DNA of 64,000 bases, taken from positions 17,213,561 through 17,277,560 of the forward strand of contig NC_088775.1 of NCBI RefSeq assembly GCF_954871325.1, read 5' to 3'. The stretch comes from Gordionus sp. m RMFG-2023 (lineage: Eukaryota > Nematomorpha > Gordioida > Chordodea > Parachordodidae). Under the pieces are notes generated by a model, which was not told the origin of the DNA, did no database searches, and saw nothing but the letters and a program-made list of their open reading frames with translations. A program made the translations under genes and the position numbers. The first letter of the stretch is position 1. Each line of letters starts with the position of its first letter. Of the stretch, positions 22,872 to 35,400 are shown one piece after another.

Positions 22872-23880
22872 GTGGGTCCTCTTACTGAAATTTATTTAGA
22901 CAGAATATTAAATTACTTTTCGACCAGTACATTATCGGACTCTATTAAAATTAATACTTTGCTTAATAATTTATCAGACGAAATTTTTGACGACATTAAG
23001 GCAATTTGTTCTGATACCGATATTTTAGATCTTAAAATTGTGATTAAAAAGTTAACCTATCTTTTACCAGCGCTAAATTTAAATACTTTAATTAATAAAT
23101 TTAATCTTCTTCAACAAAACTCATCAGAGAGTTTTATGCTGTGGTACATTAGAGTATCGAAACTTCATAAGAAATGTAATTTTTTGGACGATAGTAGATT
23201 AAAAGAGAAATTACGGACATCTACTTTAAACGATAAAATTAAATACAAATTCTCAAAAAATTTTGACCTTACATTGAATCAGATGGTGGAATTAGGGGTG
23301 AAACTGGACTCTAGTAATATTAAGTCTGAGGATAATGATATAAGTTATATAAATAATGATAAAAAGTCCGATAAAGATAAAAATTTTTGCAGTAGAAATG
23401 ATAATAATTTTAGAAATAATTTTAGAAATAATTATGATATTAGATATAGAAATGGGAATTACAATAATAATTTTAGATACAATTATGGTAATAATAATTC
23501 GCGATACCACGATAATTATAACAATTATAACTATAACAATTATCGCTATAATAATAATAATCAATCGAATTATGGTAGAAATAATACATGGTATAATAAT
23601 AATCAAAGAAAACAAATCCAATACGGTGACAGAAATCGTAACAATTACCAATCTTATTACAACAATTCAAATAATTATAGAGGTAATGATAATAATCAGA
23701 GAAAGCAAATACAATATAACAACAACTCAAATAATTATAGAAGTGGCGACGAAAATTATAGAAAGCAAATACAATACAATAATGATTACAATATGAATAT
23801 TGAAGAAATTATTGAAGAGAAAGTTGATTCTACAAAGAACAAAGATGATAATGATTTTAATGTCAACAATTTATCTGGTG
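22872..23880 (+). pseudogene. Gag-like region of the inner gypsy element, Asn-rich
   Basis: The first part (to about 23350) looks helical and capsid-like (LDRILNYFSTSTLSDS, ESFMLWYIRVSKLHKKC). The second part (23390-23800) is an Asn/Tyr/Arg-rich low-complexity stretch with the phrase RKQIQY three times. I see no CCHC zinc knuckle, which is the usual nucleic-acid-binding part of gypsy Gag. The basic, Asn/Tyr-rich tail may take its place. Confidence 0.75.
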
Positions 23881-26821
23881 ACGTGATTAATGACAAAGAT
23901 AACGCTTTTATGACTACTTTAAAAGTGAACGACGTTGTTACTTGTATGCAAGTGGACACTGGATCCAAATACACTATTATACCTCATGGTCTGGCTAAAA
24001 AATTTGGTATTAGAGATCTTAAGAAATCCGAGCTACAACTCACTACTTATGACGGGAATTTAATCAAAATCATAGGAACTACTCAAGTTAAAGTGACTTA
24101 TGATGGTATTTCGAAATATTTACAAGCGGTAGTGGTTGAATCAAGTAAAAATGCCTTGTTGGGACGTACGTGGATCAATGCTTTCAAAAATATTTTAAAT
24201 AAATTTATAGCAAATATTGACACTAATTACGAAGATGAAATAAAAAAATTGATTAAAGAGTGTGAATCGAAATTAACTAATGGGCCAATCAACAAAGCAA
24301 GTGTCAAGTTACATTTAAGAAGTGATGCCCAACCTAAAATTATACCGCCTAGACGTATCCCTTATTCAAAAATTGATCTTGTTAGTAATGAACTCAAAAA
24401 ATGGATACATGATAATTGAGCCGGTGAATGATGTCCGATGGGCAAGTCCTGTTACCGCTGTCTATAAAGAAGATGGGAGCATTAGGCTTTGCGCTGATTT
24501 TAAGGATACTGTAAACCCAGTTCTAGAAGACTTTAGATACCCTCTACCACGAATTAATGATCTAATTGCTAAACTTTCGAAAGGAAAGAAATTTACGAAG
24601 ATTGACTTTAAAAATGCTTTCTTACAGATTCCAATTGATAAAAGTTGCAGAAATATTTTAACCATATCTACGCATAAGGGATATTACCAATTTACTAGAC
24701 TTCCTTTTGGGCTTAAGACCTCATCTGCAATTTTTCAACAGATTATGGATCAAATCTTCGGTGACATGGATGACGTTATATTTTATATTGATGATTTACT
24801 TATAACTGGTAAAAACGATGAAGCCCACTTTAACAACATAAAAAAAAGTATTTGATAGGATATCATCGTATGGGCTAATACCTAACTTTAATAAAAGTGT
24901 GTTCTTTAAAAACAAAGTGAGGTTCCTGGGTCATGATATTGACGCTAAGGTGATTCATGCTAATCACGACAAAATTGAAGCAATAATTAATATGCCAGAA
25001 CCAAAATCAGCTGCTGAATTATCAACATTTCTGGGAATGGCTGGCTACTATAGAAAATTTTTGAACAATTTTGCGGAAATTGCCGATCCTCTTTATAAGA
25101 TTGTCAACAAAGAAAAATGGGCTTGGAACCTAGAACACTCTAAAAGTTTTAATGATCTAAAGAAGTTAATTAGTCTTCCACCTGCTTTGACATATTTTAA
25201 CCCTGAATTACCTATAGGGATAGCCACTGACGCATCAAAATGTGGTTTAGGAGCTGTACTATTTCATATTGAAAAAGATGGTAAAGAAAAACCTATAGCT
25301 TTCGCGTCGAGAACTTTATTAAAGTCTGAAATGAACTATACCAATATTGAGCGTGAGGCTCTCCCTATAATGTTCGCCATAAAGAGATTTCAGGAATATT
25401 TAATCGGCACAAAATTTACAATTATTACTGACCATAAGCCTCTAGTTCACATCTTCACCAAGGGTCTTAAGGATAATAGCACTATGTCGTTAAGACTCCA
25501 GAAGTGGAATATTACATTAGGGGGATATGATTTTAATATAAAGTATAAAGCCGGTAAATATAATGTTGTTCCTGATTGCCTTTCGAGATTACCACAAGAA
25601 TGTCGTGATGAAACTATTGAAAATGTAACCATTATAAATGAATATGAGGACTTTCCTATTAACTTTGATCAAATCCGTGATGAAACTTTGAAAGATACGG
25701 AATTAAAACAAGTCATAAATGATATTAATAACAACAGACCTATAATGAATAATATTTATAAAAACATTGAATTGGAATTAAGTAAAATTAAGGATTGTCT
25801 TTACAAAAGCAACAAAATCATAATTCCGTCTTCTATGAGAAAAACTATACTACAGTCATTACATGAAGGTCACTTGGGAGCAGGAAAAATCAAATCCTTA
25901 GCCAAAGATTACATGTGGTGGCCTGGCATATATAATGATATCGTTATGGAAGTGAAGAGTTGTGACGATTGTAATATATATCACGATAATCCTATAAAGA
26001 TACAGAAACCATAGGTTTCGGCAACCAAACCGTTTGAAAGGATACATATAGATTATGCGGGTCCGTTTTTCACAAAAAATTGGTTGATAATAGTCGATGC
26101 CTACAGCAAATTTCCAATTATTATTCCTGTTAAAAATATTACGACTAATGTTACTTTAAAAGAAATCTTTAAAACTATTTCGCTATACGGAATACCTGAA
26201 ACTATAGTTACTGATAACGGCACTAATTTTACGAGTAACGATTTTGAAAAATTTTGCAACAATTTTGGTATTAAACATGTGCTTACATCTGCTTATCACC
26301 AGCAATCCAATGGCCAGGTTGAACGCATGGTTAGAACGTTCAAAACACATATGAAAAGGAATATTAAAATAGACCCAGATATCGCACTTAGCAAATTTTT
26401 ACTTAATTACAGAAATACGCGTAATGATACTACAGGAGTTACACCATCACAGAGAATGTTTAATCAAGATATTAGAATTAAATGGGACTTATTAAAACCG
26501 ATGGAGGAGAAGGAGAATAAAATAAACGTTACTTTACCACGAAATATAACTTTTAATGTAGGAGATTTTGTTTGGTATAAAATACAAGGGAATGATAAAT
26601 GGTGCAAAGGTATTATCACACATAAAGAAAGTGATATGATGTTCCAAATTAAGACTGAGAAAGGTATTTTGAGGAGACATTTAGATCAAATAAGAATTAG
26701 AAACTGTTTTAACACAATTATTAACTATGACTCTAAGGATTCTTTTAAGGAGGGAAGTATGGACAAAAATATAAAAATTACTGATAATAACGATATAACA
26801 CCTATTTACCTGCTTATTTAA
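23881..26821 (+). pseudogene. Pol region of the inner gypsy element
   Basis: Parts in order: aspartic protease with QVDTGSKYTIIP near 23.95 kb; reverse transcriptase with LPFGLKTSSAIFQQ near 24.71 kb and the YIDD active-site motif near 24.79 kb; RNase H with IATDASKCGLGAVLF near 25.22 kb and TDHKPLVHIF near 25.43 kb; integrase zinc-binding region (HEGHLGAG..., CDDC) near 25.86-25.98 kb; integrase core (VDAYSKFP, TDNGTNFT, HQQSNGQVER) near 26.09-26.32 kb; and a C-terminal tail to 26821. The order with integrase last is that of Ty3/gypsy. Overall it is well conserved but carries a few breaks. Confidence 0.92.
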
Positions 26822-27258
26822 AAGACTATGTAACTTAAAATATAAAATAAATGTTAAATTGCATAAACTAAGTTAAATAATAAAACGCTTATATTAAAAC
26901 GCAAAAAATTAAAACGCTAAAAATATAACAATCTTATTGATTTATCATTCTTTATTTATTCTTATGATGAACTATTATTTCTTATTCGCAACTTATTTAT
27001 GATAATAACAATTTCGGAAATATGATAATAACAATTGAGTACTATCAAACAAGCTATGATTAATGGAGACAATTTACGATATGGATATCAAGCTTGTGAT
27101 TAAACAAACCAACGTGCAAAATCGAATTGATCAAACCAACGATTGGGACAAGCCAACGTTATGATGATTTGTGATACAACTTGATTACCAAAACGATAAA
27201 CCACTTGGACAACAAACTCTCTATGACTTCTCCGATGAAATTATCAGAAGAGGGAGAA

Positions 27259-27515
27259 TGTTGCATTATTCTAATTACAATATAAATTTTATTTTTTGTT
27301 ATAATCTAATTTTATTTTATAAACGGCGTAACCTTACTTTTTTTATATTATTTTACTTTTTTGTATTTCGTTTTATATTCTAATTTATATTTTAGAAAAT
27401 GTATATATACCTTTAGAAAAGAAAAAGAAAGGAGTTAATAAAATATATTTTTTATTTAATAAAGTTAATAAAACATATTTATTATTTACCGGCACTTAAT
27501 TCATGTTACTTTACA
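27259..27515 (+). repeat. 3' LTR of the inner gypsy element
   Basis: Begins TGTTGCATTATTC after the purine tract and ends TTACTTTACA, followed by the target duplication 'actta'. TG...CA ends are as expected for an LTR. Confidence 0.88.
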
Positions 27516-27956
27516 ACTTATCTTTGGCTATTTCTTATAAAACATTTTTGGTTCACTTTTTATATATATATAAATGCTTTTTTCGCAAAAATGTATAAAT
27601 TATGATGAATAGTTTTATAAAAATATCAACTTTTACATTCTTTCTTTCAAATTATTGGTTAAGATATATGCATACATTTTTGAGGGTCAGGGAATGGGGG
27701 GAGGACTGCTTTTTTTCCAAAAATGTATAAATTATGATGAATAGTTTTATAAAAAAATATCAACCTTTTCATTCTTTCTTACAAATTATTGTTTAAGATA
27801 TATGCATACATTTTTGAGGGTCAGGGAGTGGGGGTAGGACTAAGGGGGATATTTTTTATTAGCTTAAAATGATACTCACAAAAAGTTTTAAATTTCTGAA
27901 GGGGGGAAATTTCATCTTGCCCCCCCCCCCACCCTGGCTACGCCTATGGCTCATTT

Positions 27957-28148
27957 GTTTCTTTAGATTGTATGATTAAAGATGAGTTGTATTATTTTTA
28001 TTTTAGAGAATTATTTTTTATATATTGATTTATAAGGTTTAAAAAAGCCGTTTTTAGTCAGAATATGTACTTTTCATTTTTTATTTTTAACTTAATAAAA
28101 ATTCTTATCTACTGTATTGGATTATTGGAGTTCTTGCTGCCCAACACA
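27957..28148 (+). repeat. 3' LTR of the outer gypsy fossil, second part
   Basis: Resumes the LTR match that stopped at 14474. Shared words with 5.95-6.14 kb include 'tattatttttattttaga', 'tttataaggtttaaaaa' and 'attggattattggagtt'. It ends CAACACA, like the 5' LTR. Confidence 0.75.
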
Positions 28149-29462
28149 CTATCATTCATAAATTTTATTTAATTCTATACTCTGATAGACAGTTTCCCAA
28201 CATTATAGACTTGTATTGACTGATATTATAGGTAATTATTGAATTGAAGATTGATTTTCTATCAAGTTATATCGGTTTACTTCTACTGAACAGGAATAAA
28301 ATTTCCAATTTAATAACAAATATTACTCAATTGAGTTTAAATAGCACAAGACATCTCTATGGAAATTAGAGACATGCAGAGGTCGTCCATTTTACAGAGT
28401 TCACATGAAAATTTAATGTTTCAACAAAATTATTGTAGAACAAAAATAAAGATTTTCTAAAAAAAATTTGTAATTTCCCCATGAAAGAATTTTTAAGCAA
28501 ATAAATTAAAGAATACAAAATTAAAGTTTTTGGCAATTTGATTAAAAATTTTGATTACGTGTACTCACTATAATTGAGAATTTTGTGAAACCCTGATTTA
28601 TTTTTAGGCCAGGATTTGGATTTTTAAAAAATTTTCCCACTTTCAAATTCAGCTTCTGTTTTGATTTTCAAGAGCCATATTTTTTTGAAATTTGGATTAT
28701 TTTATAACTATCCCCTGGGTTTTTAAAATCTTGTCATTTTAAATTGGCTGCATTAAAGAGTAATTAAACATGTATGAAGCGTAAATATAATGTCAAATAA
28801 TCCATATTTTTAATTGATCTTTCCTAGATAAAGCCAAGATTTATTGAAATTTTTTAGCAAGCCCTACTAGATGTTTAAAATCTTATTATTTAAAGCCTAA
28901 TCTCAGTTACAAATAAGCGAATATTTCAGAATATTTTCGTCAAGGGAAAGGTTCAATTCAATTCATAAAATGTTTACCTGAAAACATTACCTCTCATTTC
29001 TCATATCATTGATATATATAATTATCCTTTAGAAAAAAAAATACTTTAATTAATCCTAACAACTTTACTTATGTTTACACGAGTAAACGCTTTCATAGAA
29101 ACATTTATTAATTTGCAACACGCTTCTAAAAATATTAGGATAAATCAAAACAATAAATTTTTTACTGAAGGATAATGATATATTTTTGATATCCATAATA
29201 ATCAAAGACCAATGATGATAAAATGCAATGTAATATTAATAATAAAATAAATGTTAACATAATTTACTTAGTCCATGAATAATTTGGAAAATTTATTATT
29301 ACATAAATCCCATAAAAAATTAAAAAACGGTAAATTTGTTAATTCGTCAAAAATTTATAAAATGGCATTTGTCAAAATATTTTCAAAGATGTCAATCAAA
29401 CATACCTCATTTAGGATATTCTAAGTTATATCATTAAAAGTGATCATATGTAATTTTTATAA
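28149..29462. other. Upstream region of Rab40, no gene seen
   Basis: AT-rich sequence between the nested elements and the Rab40 start. I find no coding frame, no clear core promoter and no repeat matching the others in the window. An in-frame TAA lies immediately before the Rab40 ATG (29460-29462), so the coding sequence does not extend further upstream in this frame without splicing. Confidence 0.5.
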
Positions 29463-32400
29463 ATGTGTAGCGTATACTCAAATTTAACACCGGGTGCTCA
29501 TGATTATTATCTAAAATTTTTATTAGTTGGTGATAGTGATGTTGGTAAATCAGAAATATTAAATTATCTTGAGGGATATTATGAAAATAATATATTAGGT
29601 ATTTTAATTATTAAACTATTAATTTTTAAACCATATATAGGAATAAACTCTAAAACATCATTATTTAACTTAGATGGGAAAAAAATTAAACTTCAATTAT
29701 GGTATACTTATTTTTGTATTATTTATCATAATTTATAACCAGGGATACTTCTGGGCAAGGGAGATTTTGTACAATAATACGTTCTTATTCAAGAGGAGCA
29801 CATGTAACATTAAAATGTATATCTTTTATTTTAATAATTATAGGGGGTTCTTTTGGTTTATGACATAACTAATAAATGGTCATTCAAAGGGATTGATAGA
29901 TGGCTAAAAGAGATTGATAATGTAAGATAAATTGTATCTAATATATATTGTTCAGAAGCTTATTATAAATTTTTGATATTATGTGGCTATTCAGAGTTGG
30001 ACAGGTCCTAAAAAAAAGTATGTACAAATACAGATTCATTTCATAAAAATAAATTGCCTAAGCCTCAAAATTTTACTAATAAATGTCCCTTTGTGCCATC
30101 TATGAGCAAAATCATTAGACTTGCATATATTTCTGGATAACTGAGTTAGACATTTCTAAAAATGCTCAAATGGAGCAATTTTGCATCACTAAAAATATCG
30201 AATATAAATATAAGACTCATATTTTTTTTCTAAAATTAAGCCTTATGGTAAGCAAGAAATACCATGTTATTGCCCTAACAATGCACAATTTATCATTTAA
30301 TGTTAATAGATTAGGATTGTTAAAAAGCCAGATTCAAGTTGATTTTCAATTAAAGTTTTATCTAAAATAATATATAAGCCTGGGAAATTTTGCTCATAAA
30401 TGGCAAAAAGGTTCTCCTTTGTCAAATTTTGAGGCTTACATAATATTATTTTAACTAAGAAATTGGGTTGTTATTAAAAATTGACCTGAATTGGACTTTT
30501 TAACAACCCTTTATAAGATGTATAATTTAATAATGTATGTTTTGTAAATTACACATTTCCTGAGCAATATTGCAGTATTTTTCTTTTACTATAAACAAGG
30601 TACAAGATACTTTTTATAAAAATTTTAATATATTATTTATTTCTGTAGAACTTAAATATATAATATAATAAAAGATTTATATTCTTAACATTGAATACAA
30701 GCATTAATATATCTCATTTAGTTCATATTAGCATGGTAAATATTGCATTAAATTAAAATATAATAGGGGATTGGGTATAATAATTCTTTCTATATAATAG
30801 ACTATAATGTTAATGATAAAGCCAAGATAAAATCTACATTGTTCACTAAGGGAGATATATAAATCAACCAACAGATGTGCATAGATAGAGATATATGATA
30901 TATTATGTCTGAATAATAAATTACACCAAGCTATGGTTTCTTTGAGAGAAATTAGCTTAAGATATTTTATAATAATATTTTCCGCTATCATTTATATATA
31001 TAATTAATGAGCATAAATAAAAATAATTAAATGTTTATTAAACAATCGATCTACCAAGTATTTCTATTTTTATATACAGTGCAAGGCAAGACAATTTAAA
31101 TCTTGGATATTGAAATAAAAATAAATGTATTTACCCCCCCCCCCCCCCCTCACTTCCCATTATATTTCTTTTTATTTGAATAAAATAATAAAAATTATAA
31201 TTTATAATGAAATATTTCATTAAAAATTAAATTATTAATACTTATAAGATAAAATACATTGTCAAACAAACATAAACAGACCACTAATATTAGTCTTTTA
31301 TTATTTATTAGCAATTACACAGGAAGTAGAGGTAAAATATCTCATTTAAAGGGGATCACAAATTTTGCCAAAATGTGTTAAATGATTATATTAATATGAA
31401 AAAGTGGTATGCCAAAGTATAAAGTATATAAAAAACAACCAAATTAATGCAGAATTCATGAAAATTAGAGTTTAAAGTGATTATTAGTTTTTGGTTTTTG
31501 TTAATCAAAAATATCAAAAAGATACAAAATTCTTTTGAAATTATAATATATTTTAGTTACCAATATATGCCTTATTAAAAATGTGAAAAATTTACTTAGT
31601 ACAAGTTTAGTAGCACTGCCCAACTCTGTAGGTACTAATGCATAAAATTAATTCTTACTGTTTTTTTATTATGAATTATTATAGTTTAATTACAAATTCA
31701 CTTAATCAAAATTATTTCATAATTTTATGTAGGATTAAATCTACATTTTTTTTATTAATAAATCAGATATTTTATATAAATATAGAATAGTCTTATTATT
31801 AAAATTTTTTTTTTTGAAAGTAAAATTACGTAATTTATCAGATGACTGAGTTACATTAAATTAAGTTTAATATAATTTTAATATGAAATCTTGCATTTTA
31901 TTTATGGCCTTGTTTGAAAATGGAATATATATATTTATTAAACTAGAAACTATATAATGTTTAGAAAACAAAATTTTAATAAGGGTGTATTTAATTATAT
32001 ATTTTTTTTTTGTTTAATCTTGGAAACTTCAATTAAATTATAATTATATTGATAATTGAATAATTAAGTGAACCCCACATATTTCTTGATATCATACTCA
32101 ACCCACCCCCAGAAATTGTATATATCCTATTAATTAAAGATTTTATTTGTTTAAATTGATTATGTTCCAATAAAGATTAGTGCCAATAATATTTATTCTT
32201 TCATTTTTTTTGAAAAAATATACAATAAAAATTAATAACAAAACACCTTTTACAAGCCAAATGTTATATAAATTAGGTAACTGCTAGTTCAAATTAGAAG
32301 TAGAAATTTTGGGCCGGGTTGTAGCAACTTGCGCAAAATATTTTTTACAGAGCAAGCCACAATTTCGCTTAAAATTAGGCAAATTTATATATATTTCCTT

Positions 32401-35400
32401 CATCAAAAATTATTATGGGTTGGACCAAATAAATTTGTCGAAAGTTATTATATTATCAAACGGGGCCTAAATAAATAAAGTTTAGAGACACTGCGAATTC
32501 AATAGCTTGAAAAAAATCAAAGATTTAAAAATCATAAAATTGAATGTTTTTTCAAAATTTTGAAAATTTTTTTATGCATCTAAATTACAAATAAGTAATT
32601 TGAAACTTTAAGGTAAAATTAGATCAAAAAATATTCCTCATTTTAGATTTTGAGGACCATTTCAAACTCTAGCAAATTCTAATATTTTTTAGGGCCTTAT
32701 TCAAAAAAAATTTTTTTAAATTGAAAACTATTAATAATCATATATAAAATGTTAATAATAATTACCTAATTGTTACAAGAATCGATTTCAAATATCATTT
32801 TATTTTTTAACAAATTGAAGACAAAATTAACAAATTTTTAGGCTCGGTCAAATCAAATTTGGACTTTTAATTTTTTTTATTAACCGTCAGCCCCGCCCAT
32901 TGTTTAAACAATTATTTTGATTGGGTGGACTAGATTTATAAATTATATTCACATAATCTTTAACCTTAAAAAAATGTGCAATATTTTGGAATAAAAAACT
33001 AATTTAATATATTTATAAACCCGCCCTGCCTATTCCATCTGTAAAATTGATAGTCTCGTGTCCAGGAGGTCAATTATGGACAAAAGACTAAAATTCTATT
33101 TAAAATTTGAACGGGCTAGAGAGCGAATATATATACCCATTAAAAATAGAATAATATTAATAAACGAAACCGAATTATTGTTATGCCAAAATATTTAATG
33201 TTTCTTGAGGAGGGAAAATAAAATTATTTTTTAAAAAAGTGTAAACTTATAAGAATTCAAATTTATACTTTTTTTTACCAGTTTTGAATAGGTCTATCCT
33301 GATCTCTACTCCTGATATTGTAACATATATTTACACAAACAATCATTATATAATTTTAAGTTAAAAATAAGGGAACCCCTTATTTATAATTTATATATGC
33401 ATAAGGTTAATATGATATATATTTTTTAAAAGTTAAAAATCAGCTATATGAAATTTTTTTATAATCCAATATCAAAAAGTTATAATCTAATCTTTTGTTT
33501 CACATATCATTATCTAGAAGTCAAATTAACCAAGAGTTCAACCCGACCCCCTCAGAATAATTTTAAATCTGAATTCCATATCAAATCAATCAAGAGTTCA
33601 ACCAGATCCCCTCAGAATTTTTAAATTTTGGATATTGGTAGTATACATATGGGCGTTTATTGAAAAAAATGTCATTAATTCTCATATATCTCAAGAATAA
33701 CTTAAGTTAGAGCAATATTTTAAATTTTATTATATAGCTTAATAATAATCTTTAATATGACTTATAGATAAATATAATAAAAATCCGATTAATACCAATA
33801 AAAAGTATAAAACCGAAAATGGGCATAAAAAAGGTATTTTTCCAAAAAAATTTTCTGCTTTATATTTTTACAAAATTTTAGAAACGTTGGTCTAGGAGTT
33901 ATGAACCTTTACATGAATAAAATTGATCAAAATTTATATTAAATATCATATTTAAATTTAATGGATACTTACGTAATAATTTTTATTTTAAAATTATGTC
34001 TAAAGGAAAGGCCCTTTATTATTTAAAAAAATTACTTGAGAAGTGGGGAGGGGGGTAATAATGTGGTTTATTAATACTTTGGTTAACTTTTCTTTTGAAA
34101 TTACGTGTCAAAATAATTCTAAACATATTTATAACTTTATTTGGTGCATGTAGTAATACAATCAAAAATTTATTGATATCATATTAATTCATCCATTTGA
34201 ATAAATTTTCACTTTCATTTTATTTTCAGCTAGGGGAATAAAAGTATAAAATTTTCTGTTCCAGAAATTTGTTTTGCTGTCAAAAACCTGTTTTTAAGAT
34301 GATTTTTCATACTTAGATGTGCGGTTGCAAATAAATGCCACTCTGCCTTTATCCCAAAATCATTTTTATAATTGTAGAGGTTAATAAAGGTTTTGTATTT
34401 TCATATTGGGTAACTGCCTCAGCAGAAAAATAATGGACTTTGATTACTCTGCCCTTTCTTCAAAGAATAAGATCAATTTTATTTTAAATGAATGAAATGC
34501 ACATGCCTTGTGCTTTAAACAATCTGAAACGAAATTTACTTAAGCCGTCTTAAAGGTAAGGATCATAAAAAGTGGATAGTTGCCTGATTATTGGTTCAAT
34601 GGAATCCTTGTACATGATCCTGCACTACAAATGATAATTTTTGGAAAGATCAGTAATATAATCTATCGAATTCACGTCAAATAATAAATAGTCTTTTATT
34701 TTTGATTTATGCTAAAATAAAAGATTTAAAATTATTTTACTAATTAATTTCAAGAGAAAATTTAACCAATGTCAAATAAACTAGATAATCACCCACTACC
34801 CCCTTCCCCCCCCCCCCCCCCCACACACACATCTTAAATAATTTTTTTAAAGAATAAAGTAAGGGCCTTTCATTTAGACATAATTTTTAATTATTACGGT
34901 ATCCATTAAATTTAAATATAATGATATTTATGTTAAATTTTGATCAATTCAAGCCGTATAAAGAATCATAACCCCTAGACCCATCAGCCCAGTCTAGGAT
35001 TTTTTACAAATATAAAGCAGTCTGGTATATTTATAGAAAATAAATTTGAAAAAAATATTTTTTTCTATGGCCATTTCCAGTTTTGTACTTCCTGTTTTTG
35101 GTATTCATCGGGTTTTTATCACATTTATTTATATGTCATGTTAAGCTACATAGTAAAATTTAAATTATTGCTCTAACTTAATTTATTCTTAAGATATTTG
35201 AAAATTAATATTGTACATCTTTTTTCAAAAATGTACTATTTTCTGCTCTTACGCCTTTATCTTAGCTAGTAAGTGGTGTAAGGAAGTAAAATTTCATTTT
35301 TTTTCTTAGTTTTTTAGTATATACGACCACCAATATACAAAATTGAAAAAAATTCTGAGGGGGTCAGGTATAAAATCGACTTTTTTGTAGATTTGATATG

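Larger units (their letters stand above)
22106..27515 (+). mobile_element. Inner Ty3/gypsy LTR retrotransposon, young
   Basis: A 5.4-kb Ty3/gypsy element with LTRs at 22106 to about 22360 and 27259-27515, bounded by an exact 5-bp target duplication, 'actta' (22101-22105 and 27516-27520). A purine tract, AGAAGAGGGAGAA, lies just before the 3' LTR. Gag-like, protease, reverse transcriptase, RNase H and integrase parts follow in the Ty3/gypsy order. The two LTRs differ at only a few positions, so insertion was recent relative to the other fossils here. The element looks nearly whole, with about three breaks in its coding region. It sits inside hAT-like copy C. Confidence 0.92.
14475..27948 (+). 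mobile_element. Palindromic hAT-like element, copy C, carrying two nested elements
   Basis: The left end is CATAGGTGTAGCCAGG and the right end is CCTGGCTACGCCTATG. An exact 8-bp target duplication, 'gctcattt', lies at 14467-14474 and 27949-27956. Element sequence is present at 14475-14725, 21475-22105 and 27516-27948. The gaps are filled by a Mutator-like element and a gypsy element. The right shoulder contains an internal tandem duplication of about 140 bp (27567-27833), each copy with 'tatatgcatacatttttgag'. It has no transposase of its own. Confidence 0.85.
5844..28148 (+). mobile_element. Outer Ty3/gypsy-type LTR retrotransposon fossil
   Basis: An old Ty3/gypsy-type element forms the outer shell of a nest. 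Its 5' LTR is 5844-6137. Its 3' LTR is in two parts (14374-14474 and 27957-28148) because a hAT-like element inserted into it. The summed 3' LTR (about 293 bp) matches the 294-bp 5' LTR in length and order. A primer-binding-like stretch, TTGGTGCCGTGACC, follows the 5' LTR at once. Recognisable RNase H and integrase traces lie between 7.85 and 11.63 kb. No gag, protease or reverse transcriptase remains visible. The element is old and heavily broken, with many lesions. The LTRs have clearly diverged. Confidence 0.75.

Noticed and set aside
23292-23796. Several alternative frames rich in Ile or Tyr across the Asn-rich segment
   Set aside because: They are shadows of AAT-type codons of the gag-like region read in other frames.
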